From Streptomyces sp. MUM 178J (GTDB lineage Bacteria; Actinomycetota; Actinomycetes; Streptomycetales; Streptomycetaceae): a DNA stretch of 64,000 nt. Numbering within the stretch: the first letter of the stretch is position 1; each line of letters starts with the position of its first letter. The stretch covers positions 62,001 to 126,000 of the forward strand of contig NZ_JADWYQ010000001.1 of assembly GCF_022414575.1 (NCBI RefSeq), read 5' to 3'. Positions 50,548 to 59,460 of this stretch are shown here, in pieces. The notes beneath the pieces were generated by a model that ran no database searches, had not been told where the DNA came from, and was given only the letters and a program-made list of their open reading frames with translations. Both the position numbers and the translations under genes were made by a program.

Positions 50548-51975
50548 GTGCCCGCACCGACCCCCACCGGCCAGACCGATCGTCCCGCCGGCCAGACGGA
50601 CCGCAGGTTCCTCGGACGTCTGTCCCTTCCCGAGCGGAATTTCATCGCCGACGCGCTACGGGCCGAGACCGTCGGCGGCGTGCTGCTGCTCATCGCGGCG
50701 ATCATCGCCCTCATATGGGCGAACAGCCCTCTGGCCGACGACTACCAGTCCGTACGGGACTTCCACATAGGGCCATCCGCCCTCGGCCTCGACCTCTCCC
50801 TCCAGCACTGGGCCGCCGACGGTCTGCTGGCCGTCTTCTTCTTCGTCGCGGGCATCGAGCTCAAGCGAGAACTGGTCGCGGGAGAGCTGCGGGACCCCAA
50901 GGCGGCCACCCTCCCCGTGGTCGCCGCGATCGCCGGTATGGCCGCCCCCGCGCTGGTCTATCTGCTGGTCAACAGCATCGGCGGCGGTTCGACCGACGGC
51001 TGGGCCGTGCCGACCGCCACTGACATCGCCTTCGCGCTCGCCGTCCTCGCGGTCATCGGCGCCTCGCTGCCGTCCGCCCTGCGCGCCTTTCTGCTCACCC
51101 TCGCGGTCGTCGACGACCTCTTCGCCATCCTGATCATCGCGATCTTCTTCACCAGCGACCTGAACTTCGCGGCGCTGGGCGGCGCGCTCGTCGGGCTGGG
51201 CCTCTTCTGGCTGCTGCTGCGCATGGGTGTGCGCGGCTGGTACGTGTACGTTCCGCTGGGCCTTGTGATCTGGGGGCTGATGTACAACAGCGGCGTCCAT
51301 GCCACGATCGCCGGGGTGGCCATGGGCCTGATGCTCCGCTGCACCCGCCACGAGGACGAGGAGCGCTCGCCCGGCGAGCGCATCGAGCACATGGTGCGCC
51401 CCCTTTCGGCGGGCCTCGCGGTGCCGCTGTTCGCGCTGTTCTCCGCGGGAGTCTCCGTCTCCGGCGGCGCGGTCTCCGATGTCTTCACCCAGCCCGAGAC
51501 GCTCGGCGTGGTCCTCGGCCTGGTGGTCGGCAAGGTGGTCGGCATCTTCGGCGGTGCCTGGCTGACCGTGCGCTTCACCAAGGCCCAGCTGAACGAGGAG
51601 CTGGCCTGGCCTGATGTCTTCGCCGTCGCCACACTCGCGGGCATCGGCTTCACCGTCTCGCTCCTCATCGGCGAACTGGCCTTCGCCGACGATCCGGTGA
51701 TGACCGACGAGATCAAGGCCGCCGTCCTGTTCGGCTCGCTGATCGCCGCGGTCTGCGCGACCGTGCTGCTCAAGGTGCGTGTGCGCAAGTACCAGGCGCT
51801 GTGCGCGGAAGAGGACCGCGATGAGGACCGCGACGGCATCCCCGACGTCTACGAGCAGGACGATCCCGAGTACCACCTGCGGATGGCGGCGATCTACGAG
51901 GAGAAGGCCGCAGAGCACCGCCGCATGGCGGAAGTGGCGGGGGCGTCGCGCGACGGTGGCGACAGTCCGGCATGA
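50548..51975 (+). CDS. nhaA: Na+/H+ antiporter NhaA
   Basis: 475 residues. The NhaA hallmarks are clear: the paired aspartates in LLTLAVVDDLFAILII, VPTATDIAFALAVLAVIG and FFFVAGIELKRELVAGEL. It exchanges cytoplasmic Na+ for protons. The C-terminal tail (about 410-475) is acidic with DRDEDRDGIPDVYEQDDPEYH, an unusual addition compared with the roughly 390-residue E. coli protein. The GTG start at 50548 has GGAGG 9 nt upstream. Its 3' end is 120 bp from the next gene. Confidence 0.94.
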   Translation: MPAPTPTGQTDRPAGQTDRRFLGRLSLPERNFIADALRAETVGGVLLLIAAIIALIWANSPLADDYQSVRDFHIGPSALGLDLSLQHWAADGLLAVFFFVAGIELKRELVAGELRDPKAATLPVVAAIAGMAAPALVYLLVNSIGGGSTDGWAVPTATDIAFALAVLAVIGASLPSALRAFLLTLAVVDDLFAILIIAIFFTSDLNFAALGGALVGLGLFWLLLRMGVRGWYVYVPLGLVIWGLMYNSGVHATIAGVAMGLMLRCTRHEDEERSPGERIEHMVRPLSAGLAVPLFALFSAGVSVSGGAVSDVFTQPETLGVVLGLVVGKVVGIFGGAWLTVRFTKAQLNEELAWPDVFAVATLAGIGFTVSLLIGELAFADDPVMTDEIKAAVLFGSLIAAVCATVLLKVRVRKYQALCAEEDRDEDRDGIPDVYEQDDPEYHLRMAAIYEEKAAEHRRMAEVAGASRDGGDSPA

Positions 51976-52095
51976 TCTGACACGGATTCGCAGTCGTCTG
52001 CGACGGATTCGCAGCCGAAGGCGGTCCAGAGTCGAGAACGTGACAACGTCAGACACATCGGGAAGCGCGAGAAGAGCGAGAAGAGGGAGTCAGCG

Positions 52096-52566
52096 ATGAG
52101 CGACCCCGGCAGCAGCGCCCAGGGCACGACGGGCGTCAACGGCAGCGGACCCGGCGCCGACCGCAGCCTCGGACAGTTGGTCGCCTCCGCGACCGCGGAG
52201 ATGTCCGCGCTGGTGCACGACGAGATCGCCCTGGCCAAGGCCGAGCTGCGCCAGGATGTCAAACGCGGTGCGATCGGCGGCTTCGCGTTCATCGTCGCGG
52301 GGGTGCTCGTGCTCTTCGCGCTGCCCGTGCTGAGCTTCGCGGCTGCGTACGGGATCCACAATCTCGGCCTCGGCCTGGCCTGGTCGTTCCTGATCGTGGG
52401 CGGCGCATACATCCTGCTGGGCGTGGGCCTCGCGCTGCTGGGCGTCTCCAAGTTCAAGAAGGTCAAGCCGCCGGAGAAGTCCATTGCGTCGGCCAAGCAG
52501 ACGGCCGCCGTCCTGCAGACCGTCAAGCCGCACACACGTCCGGCCCAGGACAAGGCGGTCGTGTGA
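52096..52566 (+). CDS. Membrane protein of the holin superfamily III (Phage_holin_3_6 type)
   Basis: 156 residues. A polar N-terminus with LVASATAEMSALVHDEIALAKAELRQDV leads to two membrane helices (GGFAFIVAGVLVLFALPVLSF and LAWSFLIVGGAYILLGVGLALLG) and a basic tail. This is the actinobacterial 'Holin-X' domain, a chromosomal protein and not part of a prophage. The start has GAGGGAG. It lies between nhaA and an epoxide-hydrolase-like gene on the same strand. Confidence 0.82.
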   Translation: MSDPGSSAQGTTGVNGSGPGADRSLGQLVASATAEMSALVHDEIALAKAELRQDVKRGAIGGFAFIVAGVLVLFALPVLSFAAAYGIHNLGLGLAWSFLIVGGAYILLGVGLALLGVSKFKKVKPPEKSIASAKQTAAVLQTVKPHTRPAQDKAVV

Positions 52567-52618
52567 CGCTTCCGGAGCAGCCGCGCCGCATTCCGCCGGA
52601 TGTGGGACGCTCAACAGC

Positions 52619-53566
52619 ATGACGGCCCCAGACATCCGTGCCGGCGGCTCAGGCGGCTCCGGCAGCCCCGTACGCATCGACGGCCCATGGACCCACCGCG
52701 ATGTGGCGGCCAACGGCGCCCGCTTCCATATCGCGGAGCTGGGCGACGGGCCGCTGGTGCTGCTGCTCCATGGCTTCCCGCAGTTCTGGTGGGCCTGGCG
52801 GCATCAGCTGACCGCGCTCGCCGACGCGGGGTTCCGCGCGGTGGCGATGGACCTCAGGGGCGTGGGCGGCAGCGACCGTACGCCCCGGGGTTACGACCCC
52901 GCCAACCTGGCGCTCGACATCACCGGGGTCGTCCGCTCCCTCGGGGAGCCGGACGCGGCACTCGTCGGCCATGACCTGGGCGGATATCTGGCCTGGACCG
53001 CGGCGGTGATGCGGCCCAAGCTGGTGCGCCGGCTGGCGGTCTCCTCGATGCCGCATCCGCGGCGGTGGCGTTCGGCGATGCTGTCCGACTTCGCACAGAG
53101 CCGTGCCGGGTCGTATGTGTGGGGCTTTCAGCGCCCATGGATTCCGGAGCGTCAGCTCGTGGCGGACGAGGGCGCCTTGGTGGGCGAACTGATCCGTACG
53201 TGGTCGGGTCCGCAGCCCCCGGACGAGGAGGCCCTCGGGGTGTACCGCCGTGCGATGTGCATCCCGTCGACGGCGCACTGCTCGATCGAGCCGTACCGGT
53301 GGATGGTGCGCTCGATGGCGCGGCCGGACGGCATCCAGTTCAACCGGCGGATGAAGCGACCGGTGCGGGTGCCCACGCTGCATCTGCATGGCTCGCTGGA
53401 CCCCGCGATGCGGACCCGCAGCGCGGCGGGCTCGGGCGAGTATGTGGAGGCCCCCTACCGCTGGAGGCTCTTCGACGGTCTCGGCCACTTCCCGCACGAG
53501 GAGGACCCGGTGGCCTTCTCCACGGAGCTCATCAACTGGCTGAAGGACCCCGAACCGGACCGGTGA
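52619..53566 (+). CDS. Alpha/beta-hydrolase, epoxide hydrolase-like
   Basis: 315 residues. The oxyanion segment is LLLHGFPQFWWAWR; the nucleophile elbow is GHDLGGY with Asp119, the residue used by epoxide hydrolases and haloalkane dehalogenases. The His is in DGLGHFPHEE near residue 295. It probably opens epoxides by an ester intermediate; the substrate is unknown. It starts 53 bp after the holin-like gene and may share its transcript. Confidence 0.85.
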   Translation: MTAPDIRAGGSGGSGSPVRIDGPWTHRDVAANGARFHIAELGDGPLVLLLHGFPQFWWAWRHQLTALADAGFRAVAMDLRGVGGSDRTPRGYDPANLALDITGVVRSLGEPDAALVGHDLGGYLAWTAAVMRPKLVRRLAVSSMPHPRRWRSAMLSDFAQSRAGSYVWGFQRPWIPERQLVADEGALVGELIRTWSGPQPPDEEALGVYRRAMCIPSTAHCSIEPYRWMVRSMARPDGIQFNRRMKRPVRVPTLHLHGSLDPAMRTRSAAGSGEYVEAPYRWRLFDGLGHFPHEEDPVAFSTELINWLKDPEPDR

Positions 53567-53754
53567 CCGTACGCCGCCGGCCCGTTCCGGAAGCCGTGCG
53601 CCGCAAGCCGCCGGCCGCCGGGCCGTCCGATCGTCGACTTCTACAGGATGTGCCGGGGGCGGTTGTCCTACGAACGGCCAAATGCCCGGCGCATAGGCCA
53701 ATTGGCCGCGTCCGGCACGGTTACCGACCATGGGCCACGGGCACACGTCGGGGT

Positions 53755-53943
53755 ATGGGCTGGACGCACGACTACGGTGACGCAGCACGCAACCGCCGCA
53801 CGGCCAGTGGGCCGATCACCCATGACACAGGTGGCCCCCGAGGCGGAGATCATGATCATTACGGGCAGGGGGTCGGCATCTCCCGCATCCTGAGGCGTCG
53901 GGCCCGCTGGGTGTCCGCGCGGCTGCGACACACCCGCGGCTGA
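53755..53943 (+). CDS. Possible small basic protein
   Basis: 62 residues beginning MGWTHDYGDAARNRRTAS, with His/Asp-rich middle (GGDHDHYGQGVGIS) and Arg-rich C-terminus (RILRRRARWVSARLRHTRG). About 70% GC at third codon positions fits a real gene, but the ribosome site is only GGGG directly before the start and the family was not recognised. The rest of the 486-bp gap (53567-54052) contains no other gene. Confidence 0.45.
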   Translation: MGWTHDYGDAARNRRTASGPITHDTGGPRGGDHDHYGQGVGISRILRRRARWVSARLRHTRG

Positions 53944-54052
53944 CCCCGGCGGCCACGCTCGCGGCTTGCCCGGCCGGCCCGCCGGCTGACCGCCCGGCAC
54001 GGCCGGGGCATCCGCGGCTGACCGTCTGTCGCGCCCTTCTCCCCGTCACCGT

Positions 54053-55258
54053 CTACAGCGCACAGCGCTGGCTGTCGACCTCCTGGTTGGCGCTGCGGCC
54101 GAGGGTGATGTCCTCGCGGATCTCATCGACGGTCAGGGCGTAGCCGGTGTCGGGGTCGTCCAGGGAGCGGGCGAAGATGACGCCGTAAACCCTGCCGTCC
54201 GTCGTCAGCAGCGGACCGCCGGAGTTGCCCTGACGGACCGTGGCGTAGAGGGAGTAGACATCGCGCTGCACGGTGCCGCGATGGTAGATGTCCGGGCCAT
54301 TGGCGTTGATGCGGCCACGCACCCGCGCCGAACGCACGTCGTAGGAGCCGTTCTCCGGGAAACCGGCGACGATCGCGCTGTCGCCGGTGCTCGCATCGCC
54401 GTCCGCGAACTGCAGCGGCCGCGCCCTCAGATCCGGCACATCCAGTACGGCGATGTCCCGCTGCCAGTCGTACAGCACCACCTTGGCGTCGTAGAGCCTG
54501 CCCTCACCGCCTATCTGCACGGTCGGCTCGTCGACGCCGCCCACGACATGGGCGTTGGTCATCACCCGCCGCTCGGCGAAGACGAAGCCGGTGCCTTCCA
54601 GGACCTTGCCGCAGCCCGGGGCCGTGCCGACGACCTTGACGATGGACTGCTTGGCACGGGCGGCGACGGGGCTGTCGACGAGCGCCGGATCGGGGGCCCG
54701 GACCTCGGTGATGGGCTCGTTGGAGAACGGCGTGAAGACCTGCGGGAAGCCGTTCTGCGCGAGGACGGAGGAGAAGTCGTTGAACCACGTGGAGGCCTGA
54801 TCGGGCATCACTCGGTCGACGCCCAGCAGCACCTTGGAGCTGCGGACCTCCTTGCCGAGCGTGGGCAGGGACGTTCCGGCCAGGGCGGAGCCGATCAGCC
54901 AGGCGACCAGCAGCATCGCCACCACGTTGACCAGCGCGCCGCCTGTGGCGTCCAGGGCCCGAGCGGGCGACCAGGTGATGTACCGGCGGAGTCTGTTGCC
55001 CAGATGCGTGGTGAGCGCCTGCCCCACGGAGGCGCAGACGATCACGATCACCACGGCGGCGATCGCGGCGGCGGTGGACACCTCCGAGTCGTTCGTCAGA
55101 TGGTCCCAGAGGACGGGGAGCACATACACGGCGACGAGGCCGCCGCCGAGAAAGCCGATCACCGACAGGATGCCGACGACGAAGCCCTGGCGGTAGCCGA
55201 CGATCGCGAACCACACGGCGGCGACCAGCAACAGGATGTCCAGCACGTTCACCGTCAT
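54053..55258 (-). CDS. MarP-like membrane serine protease (CvpA domain + trypsin-like)
   Basis: 401 residues. Residues 1-125 hold four membrane helices of the CvpA/colicin V type. The periplasmic trypsin-like domain has His237 (TNAHVVGG), Asp268 (QRDIAVLDV) and Ser346 (GNSGGPL), all intact, and two cysteines (Cys216 and the near C-terminal one) that could form the stabilising disulphide known from the mycobacterial enzyme. By analogy with MarP of Mycobacterium it protects against acid and envelope stress. The ATG at 55258 is chosen, with GAGGC upstream. It is downstream of a Nudix gene in the same direction. Confidence 0.93.
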   Translation of the reverse strand: MTVNVLDILLLVAAVWFAIVGYRQGFVVGILSVIGFLGGGLVAVYVLPVLWDHLTNDSEVSTAAAIAAVVIVIVCASVGQALTTHLGNRLRRYITWSPARALDATGGALVNVVAMLLVAWLIGSALAGTSLPTLGKEVRSSKVLLGVDRVMPDQASTWFNDFSSVLAQNGFPQVFTPFSNEPITEVRAPDPALVDSPVAARAKQSIVKVVGTAPGCGKVLEGTGFVFAERRVMTNAHVVGGVDEPTVQIGGEGRLYDAKVVLYDWQRDIAVLDVPDLRARPLQFADGDASTGDSAIVAGFPENGSYDVRSARVRGRINANGPDIYHRGTVQRDVYSLYATVRQGNSGGPLLTTDGRVYGVIFARSLDDPDTGYALTVDEIREDITLGRSANQEVDSQRCAL

Positions 55259-55363
55259 TTGCCTCGCAGTGTCGTCGCCGGCGCCCGTCCGGCCGGCCTT
55301 GGGGTCCTGCGGCAGAGCCGCCCTGGGTGCCGTCTCCCGGAGCACGGCGTGTGGATCAGCCTG

Positions 55364-56095
55364 TCATGAGCGCCAGTCCAGCGGGACCTGCCGGGAGCGG
55401 TCCCACGGCCGCTCCCAGCCCGCGAAGTGCAGAATCCGGTCGATCACTCCGGCGGTGAAACCCCAGACCAGGGCGGATTTGACCAGAAACGCCGGGCCGG
55501 TGTGACCGCTCGGGTGCAGCGCGGTCGCGCGGTTGGCCGGGTCCGTGAGATCCGCCACGGGGACGGTGAAGACCCGGGCGGTCTCGGCGGGGTCCACCGC
55601 GCCGACGGGGCTCGGCACGCGCCACCAGCCGAGGACGGGTGTCACCACGAAACCGCTCACCGGGATGTAGAGCTTGGGCAGGACCCCGAAGAGCTGCACG
55701 CCCGACGGATCAAGGCCGGTCTCCTCCTCCGCCTCGCGCAGGGCGGCGCGCAGCGGGCCGCCGGCGGCCGGGTCGCCGTCCTCGGGGTCGAGCGCGCCGC
55801 CCGGGAAGGACGGCTGCCCGGCGTGCGAGCGCAGCGAGCCCGCGCGCTCCATCAGCAGCAGCTCAGGGCCCCGCACGCCGTCCCCGAGCAGGATCAGGAC
55901 GGCGGACTGACGGCCGCGGCCGCTCTTGGGCGGCAGAAACCGGCTGAGCTGCTCGGGCTCGACGGTCTGCACGGCGCGTACGATGGGATCGAGCCACTCG
56001 GGCAGCCCCTGCGTCGTGACGACGACCTCGCCCGCGGCCCGTCCCGTCTCCGTGACCCCGTGTGTACGGGATGTCTTGTCCGTGTCTTCTCCCAT
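55364..56095 (-). CDS. Nudix hydrolase, CoA-pyrophosphatase (NUDT7/8-like)
   Basis: 243 residues. The Nudix box is split across GGALDPEDGD and LRAALREAEEETGLDPSG, fitting G-x5-E-x7-REUxEExGU with a short insertion. The region SRFLPPKSGRGRQSAVLILL upstream matches the CoA-type Nudix family. It would cleave CoA or a related nucleotide diphosphate. The ATG at 56095 is used. It lies 106 bp upstream of marP on the same strand, a pairing usual in Streptomyces. Confidence 0.87.
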   Translation of the reverse strand: MGEDTDKTSRTHGVTETGRAAGEVVVTTQGLPEWLDPIVRAVQTVEPEQLSRFLPPKSGRGRQSAVLILLGDGVRGPELLLMERAGSLRSHAGQPSFPGGALDPEDGDPAAGGPLRAALREAEEETGLDPSGVQLFGVLPKLYIPVSGFVVTPVLGWWRVPSPVGAVDPAETARVFTVPVADLTDPANRATALHPSGHTGPAFLVKSALVWGFTAGVIDRILHFAGWERPWDRSRQVPLDWRS

Positions 56096-56343
56096 GCGCA
56101 ATCAGATGCACCCCCTGGGCACAACGCCCCGGGGCATATGGATCGTTCCGCCGCAGCGGCGCGGCGCTCCGCGTCCGCAAGCCCCCCGGCCGGCTGCCGG
56201 GCTCATCGCGGCAGGCCTCGCCCGACCCGTCACCGGGCCGCGCACCCTCCCGACCACCGCGCCGACCGCCGCCCCGACCTCTGGGCCGACCGCCGCCCTG
56301 CTCGCCTCCGGGCCGCCCCTCGTCCCGCTCGCCAGCGGGCCCG

Positions 56344-57252
56344 TCACCCGGCCGCCCCCAGAGCGGGGGCGGGCGGCGCCGGCTTGCCCGGATAGTCGGG
56401 CGGCGGCTTCAGTCGCTGGCCCGGCTGCCCGCCCAGCTCGTACTTCAGCAGCTTCTTCGCCTTTTCCGGATCCGTCTCGCCCTCCCCGTACGACGGACAG
56501 AGGTGGGCGATGGGGCAGGCGCCGCAGGCGGGCTTGCGGGCGTGGCAGATCCGCCGCCCGTGGAAGATCACGCGGTGTGAAAGCATCGTCCACTCCGACT
56601 TCGGGAAGATCGCGGCAATCTCGGCCTCGACCTTCTCCGGGTCCTCCTGGTCCGTCAGCTTCCACCGCCGCACCAGCCGGCCGAAGTGGGTGTCGACCGT
56701 TATGCCGGGGACGCCGAAGGCGTTGCCGAGTACCACGAACGCCGTCTTGCGGCCCACCCCGGGCAGCGTCACCAGATCCTTGAGGGTGCCGGGGACCTCG
56801 CCGCCGTAGTTGTCCCGCAGGGCGGCGGAGAGGCCTATCAGCGACTTCGCCTTCGCCCGGAAGAAGCCCGTGGGCCGGATGATCTCCTCCAGCTCCTCCG
56901 GCACGGCCGCGGCCATGTCCTCCGGCGTCGGATATCTGGCGAAGAGCGCGGGGGTGGTCTGATTCACCCGGAGGTCCGTCGTCTGTGCGGAGAGAACGGT
57001 GGCAACCAGCAGCTCGAACGGATTCTCGAAATCAAGCTCGGGATGGGCGTACGGGAATACCTCGGCCAACTCGCGGTTGATCCGGCGCGCGCGGCGGACC
57101 ATGGCCAGCCTCGATTCCGGTTTGTCGCTTTTCTTGCGTTTTGACGGATTAGGCGAGCGGGGTGGCGACGACTGTTCGCCCACAGCGGAATTCTGCTTCG
57201 CGGACACGCTTCCAGCCCCCTTGGCCTGCGCTCTCACCGGCGAATCGGACAC
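56344..57252 (-). CDS. nth: Endonuclease III (DNA glycosylase/AP lyase)
   Basis: 302 residues. The helix-hairpin-helix with catalytic Lys is [13 protein letters not shown], and the second catalytic residue is the Asp in TVDTHFGRL. The four cluster cysteines are in [17 protein letters not shown] (C-x6-C-x2-C-x5-C). It removes oxidised pyrimidines and cleaves AP sites. A 45-residue N-terminal tail rich in Lys/Ser/Pro is longer than in E. coli (211 residues in total) and typical of actinobacteria. The start is GTG. It is 90 bp from the window's crp promoter and divergent from crp. Confidence 0.95.
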   Translation of the reverse strand: MSDSPVRAQAKGAGSVSAKQNSAVGEQSSPPRSPNPSKRKKSDKPESRLAMVRRARRINRELAEVFPYAHPELDFENPFELLVATVLSAQTTDLRVNQTTPALFARYPTPEDMAAAVPEELEEIIRPTGFFRAKAKSLIGLSAALRDNYGGEVPGTLKDLVTLPGVGRKTAFVVLGNAFGVPGITVDTHFGRLVRRWKLTDQEDPEKVEAEIAAIFPKSEWTMLSHRVIFHGRRICHARKPACGACPIAHLCPSYGEGETDPEKAKKLLKYELGGQPGQRLKPPPDYPGKPAPPAPALGAAG

Positions 57253-57357
57253 CCGGCCAGCCTAAGGGCCGCCACTGACATCCGCCCCGGTCACCGGCAA
57301 TCAGGCCCCAATCGGGCCCCTGCCGTAGGGGCGGACGCCTCCGTGCGTCAAACTTGT

Positions 57358-57373
57358 TGTGACTGATCGCACG
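57358..57373. promoter_or_regulatory. Crp-binding site in the crp promoter region
   Basis: TGTGACTGATCGCACG is a near-palindrome. Read on the minus strand it gives GTG-CGATCA-GTCAC, which fits the Streptomyces Crp motif GTG(N)6GNCAC. It lies 116 bp upstream of crp and 105 bp from the nth start, so it could control either or both. Confidence 0.65.
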
Positions 57374-57488
57374 AATTTTTGCCGCCCGGAAGTCCGTGGG
57401 CCCACCCCGGACGTGTACAGACGAGTACAGGACGGTCCGGCATCATGGGGACCAACGTCCCCTGAGCAGGTCGACAAGGAGAGAACTC

Positions 57489-58163
57489 GTGGACGACGTT
57501 CTGCGGCGCGCCCCGCTCTTCGCGGCGCTCGATGACGAGCAGGCCGCGGAGCTCCGCGCCTCGATGAGTGAAGCGACGCTCGCCCGCGGCGACGCGCTCT
57601 TTCACGAGGGCGACCCCGGGGACCGCCTCTACGTGGTCACCGAGGGCAAGGTCAAGCTCCACCGCACCTCGCCCGACGGCCGCGAGAACATGCTCGCCGT
57701 CCTCGGTCCCGGCGAGCTGATCGGCGAGCTGTCGCTCTTCGACCCGGGTCCGCGCACCGCCACCGCCTCCGCACTGACCGAGGTCAAGCTCCTCGGCCTG
57801 GGCCACGGCGATCTGCAGCCCTGGCTGAACGCCCGGCCGGAGGTCGCCAGCGCCCTGCTGCGCGCGGTCGCCCGCCGTCTCCGCAAGACGAACGACCAGA
57901 TGTCCGACCTGGTCTTCTCCGACGTTCCCGGTCGGGTCGCCCGTGCGCTGCTCGATCTGTCGCGGCGCTTCGGCGTGCAGTCGGAGGAGGGCATCCACGT
58001 CGTCCACGACCTCACCCAGGAGGAGCTGGCCCAGCTCGTCGGCGCCTCCCGCGAGACGGTGAACAAGGCCCTGGCCGACTTCGCCCAGCGCGGCTGGCTG
58101 CGCCTGGAGGCACGCGCCGTGATCCTGCTGGACGTGGAACGGCTCGCCAAGCGCTCGCGCTGA
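57489..58163 (+). CDS. crp: cAMP receptor protein Crp
   Basis: 224 residues. The cyclic-nucleotide domain (residues about 1-115) carries VTEGKVKLHR and the phosphate-binding GELIGELSLFDPGPRTATASA. A central dimer helix and the Crp-type helix-turn-helix (LTQEELAQLVGASRETVNKALADFAQRGWL) follow. S. coelicolor Crp has the same length and controls germination, secondary metabolism and central metabolism. The GTG at 57489 has AAGGAGAG. A probable operator lies upstream and a strong hairpin downstream. Confidence 0.95.
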   Translation: MDDVLRRAPLFAALDDEQAAELRASMSEATLARGDALFHEGDPGDRLYVVTEGKVKLHRTSPDGRENMLAVLGPGELIGELSLFDPGPRTATASALTEVKLLGLGHGDLQPWLNARPEVASALLRAVARRLRKTNDQMSDLVFSDVPGRVARALLDLSRRFGVQSEEGIHVVHDLTQEELAQLVGASRETVNKALADFAQRGWLRLEARAVILLDVERLAKRSR

Positions 58164-58197
58164 GCACACACGCCGGCTGAGCACACACGCCGGCTGG
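58161..58197. repeat. 17-bp tandem repeat beginning at the crp stop codon
   Basis: TGAGCACACACGCCGGC begins at the TGA of crp (58161) and repeats at 58178, with a partial third copy at 58195. It separates the stop from the terminator hairpin. Confidence 0.85.
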
Positions 58198-58216
58198 GCA
58201 CACCTACGACACACAC

Positions 58217-58260
58217 GAGCAGAGGGCCGCCCCGGCTTCGGCCGGGGCGGCCCTCTGCTC
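58217..58260. terminator. 20-bp perfect hairpin with TTCG loop after crp
   Basis: Positions 58217-58236 pair exactly with 58241-58260 around a TTCG tetraloop, an especially stable loop. It lies between convergent crp and the SPFH gene and probably serves both. Confidence 0.9.
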
Positions 58261-58315
58261 AGCAGGCGGTTCCGCGCACCCGCCGCCTGTCGGCTGTTTC
58301 AGTTGTTCAGGTCTC

Positions 58316-58368
58316 AGCTGCTCAGCCGTCGGCTGCTCAGCTGTGGGCTGTTCAGCTGTGGGCTGTCA
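58316..58368. repeat. 15-bp tandem repeat running into the SPFH-gene stop codon
   Basis: Units begin at 58316, 58331, 58346 and (partial) 58361, of the form GGCTGCTCAGCTGTG, ending at the stop triplet 58366-58368. Confidence 0.8.
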
Positions 58369-59250
58369 GTCCTTCGTGCCATCGACGATCAGCGGGTTTC
58401 CGCTGCCGCCGCCGCACGGCACCGCGTACACCGGGTTCTTGGCTGCCGCCTCCTTGAAGGCGTCGATGCACTGGTTGGCCAGCACCTTGTCGCTGAGCGA
58501 CTCGTTGAGGATCTTGTTCGCCCTGGCGATGCCCTCCGCCTCGATCCGCCGGCGCTCCGCCTCCGCCTTCGCCGTGCGCGCAGCCTCCTGCGCCCGCTCA
58601 GTGGCCTGCTCCTGCTGGATCTTCCGGTCGATCTGGTCCTGGAGCTTGTCCGAAGGGCGGACGTTGCGCAGATTGACCGTGGTGACGTTGATGCCGCGCG
58701 GGGCCAGCCGCTCCTTGATCAGGTCGGCGATCTCGGCGTTGATCTTCTCGCGGGCCGAGGTGTAGCCCTCTTCGCTGGTGTAGCGGGCGAACACATTGCG
58801 GACTATCTCCCGGCTGTCCGGGAAGACCAGGCGCTGCTGGATCGCGCTCTCGCTGCCGGCCGGCCGGTACAGCTCGACGGCCTTGGCGGGCGTCACCGAC
58901 CACTTCACGGTGACCTCCGCGTACATCACACCGCCCTGCGAGGAGCGCACCTCGACCACGTCCTTGTCGGACAGATTGAGGTCGACCGGGCGGGTGGAGA
59001 ACGTGGTGACGTTGGTGAACGGCGAGATGACGTTCATGCCCGGCGACATGGGCGAGCCGACCTTGCCGAAGGTGACCGGCACACCGACCTCGTAGGCGCT
59101 GACGATATGGACACAGCTGACGATCGCGGCGAAGACGGATGCGATCAGGGCGCCCAGCGCACCCACTCTGAGGCGGCTGTTCCCGCCGCTGCGGGCGATG
59201 AAGAACAGCACCGCCGCCGCGATGACAAGCAGGACAGCGAGTACGAACAC
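58366..59250 (-). CDS. SPFH/band-7 (prohibitin-like) membrane protein
   Basis: 294 residues. The GTG start at 59250 has GGGGG 7 nt upstream. Two hydrophobic segments near the N-terminus (VFVLAVLLVIAAAVLFFIA and VGALGALIASVFAAIVSCVH) anchor the protein. The SPFH domain follows (EVGVPVTFGKVGSPMSPGMNVISPF, VDLNLSDKDVVEVRSSQGGVMYAEV) with an A/E/R-rich coiled-coil (QEQATERAQEAARTAKAEAERRRIEAEG) at the C-terminal side. Such proteins form membrane microdomain scaffolds and chaperone membrane proteins. It is convergent with crp. Confidence 0.9.
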   Translation of the reverse strand: MFVLAVLLVIAAAVLFFIARSGGNSRLRVGALGALIASVFAAIVSCVHIVSAYEVGVPVTFGKVGSPMSPGMNVISPFTNVTTFSTRPVDLNLSDKDVVEVRSSQGGVMYAEVTVKWSVTPAKAVELYRPAGSESAIQQRLVFPDSREIVRNVFARYTSEEGYTSAREKINAEIADLIKERLAPRGINVTTVNLRNVRPSDKLQDQIDRKIQQEQATERAQEAARTAKAEAERRRIEAEGIARANKILNESLSDKVLANQCIDAFKEAAAKNPVYAVPCGGGSGNPLIVDGTKD

Positions 59251-59394
59251 AGTGATTCCCCCGAAAAGAACGACGAACGCATGAAGTAAGCGGAGCGTAA
59301 AGCATTCGCCCTCCGCGCCGATCGCGGGGTGGTCCGGGCCGATGCCCCGCCGGCACGGAGTCAGCGGAGCGGGCTCAGCGCCACGAGTCAACAG

Positions 59395-59460
59395 CACGGA
59401 CTCAGCGGCACGGGCTCAGCGGCACGGGCTCAGCGGCACGGGCTCAGCGCCACGGAGTCA
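59395..59460. repeat. 14-bp tandem repeat, about five copies, reaching the MBL-gene stop codon
   Basis: Units CACGGGCTCAGCGG begin at 59409, 59423 and 59437 with variants at 59395 and 59451. The last unit runs into the stop triplet of the metallo-hydrolase gene (59458-59460). Confidence 0.9.

Noticed and set aside
52096..52566. Holin-like gene as a sign of prophage
   Set aside because: The Holin-X-type domain is common in actinobacterial chromosomes, and no lysin, portal, terminase or tail gene is near.
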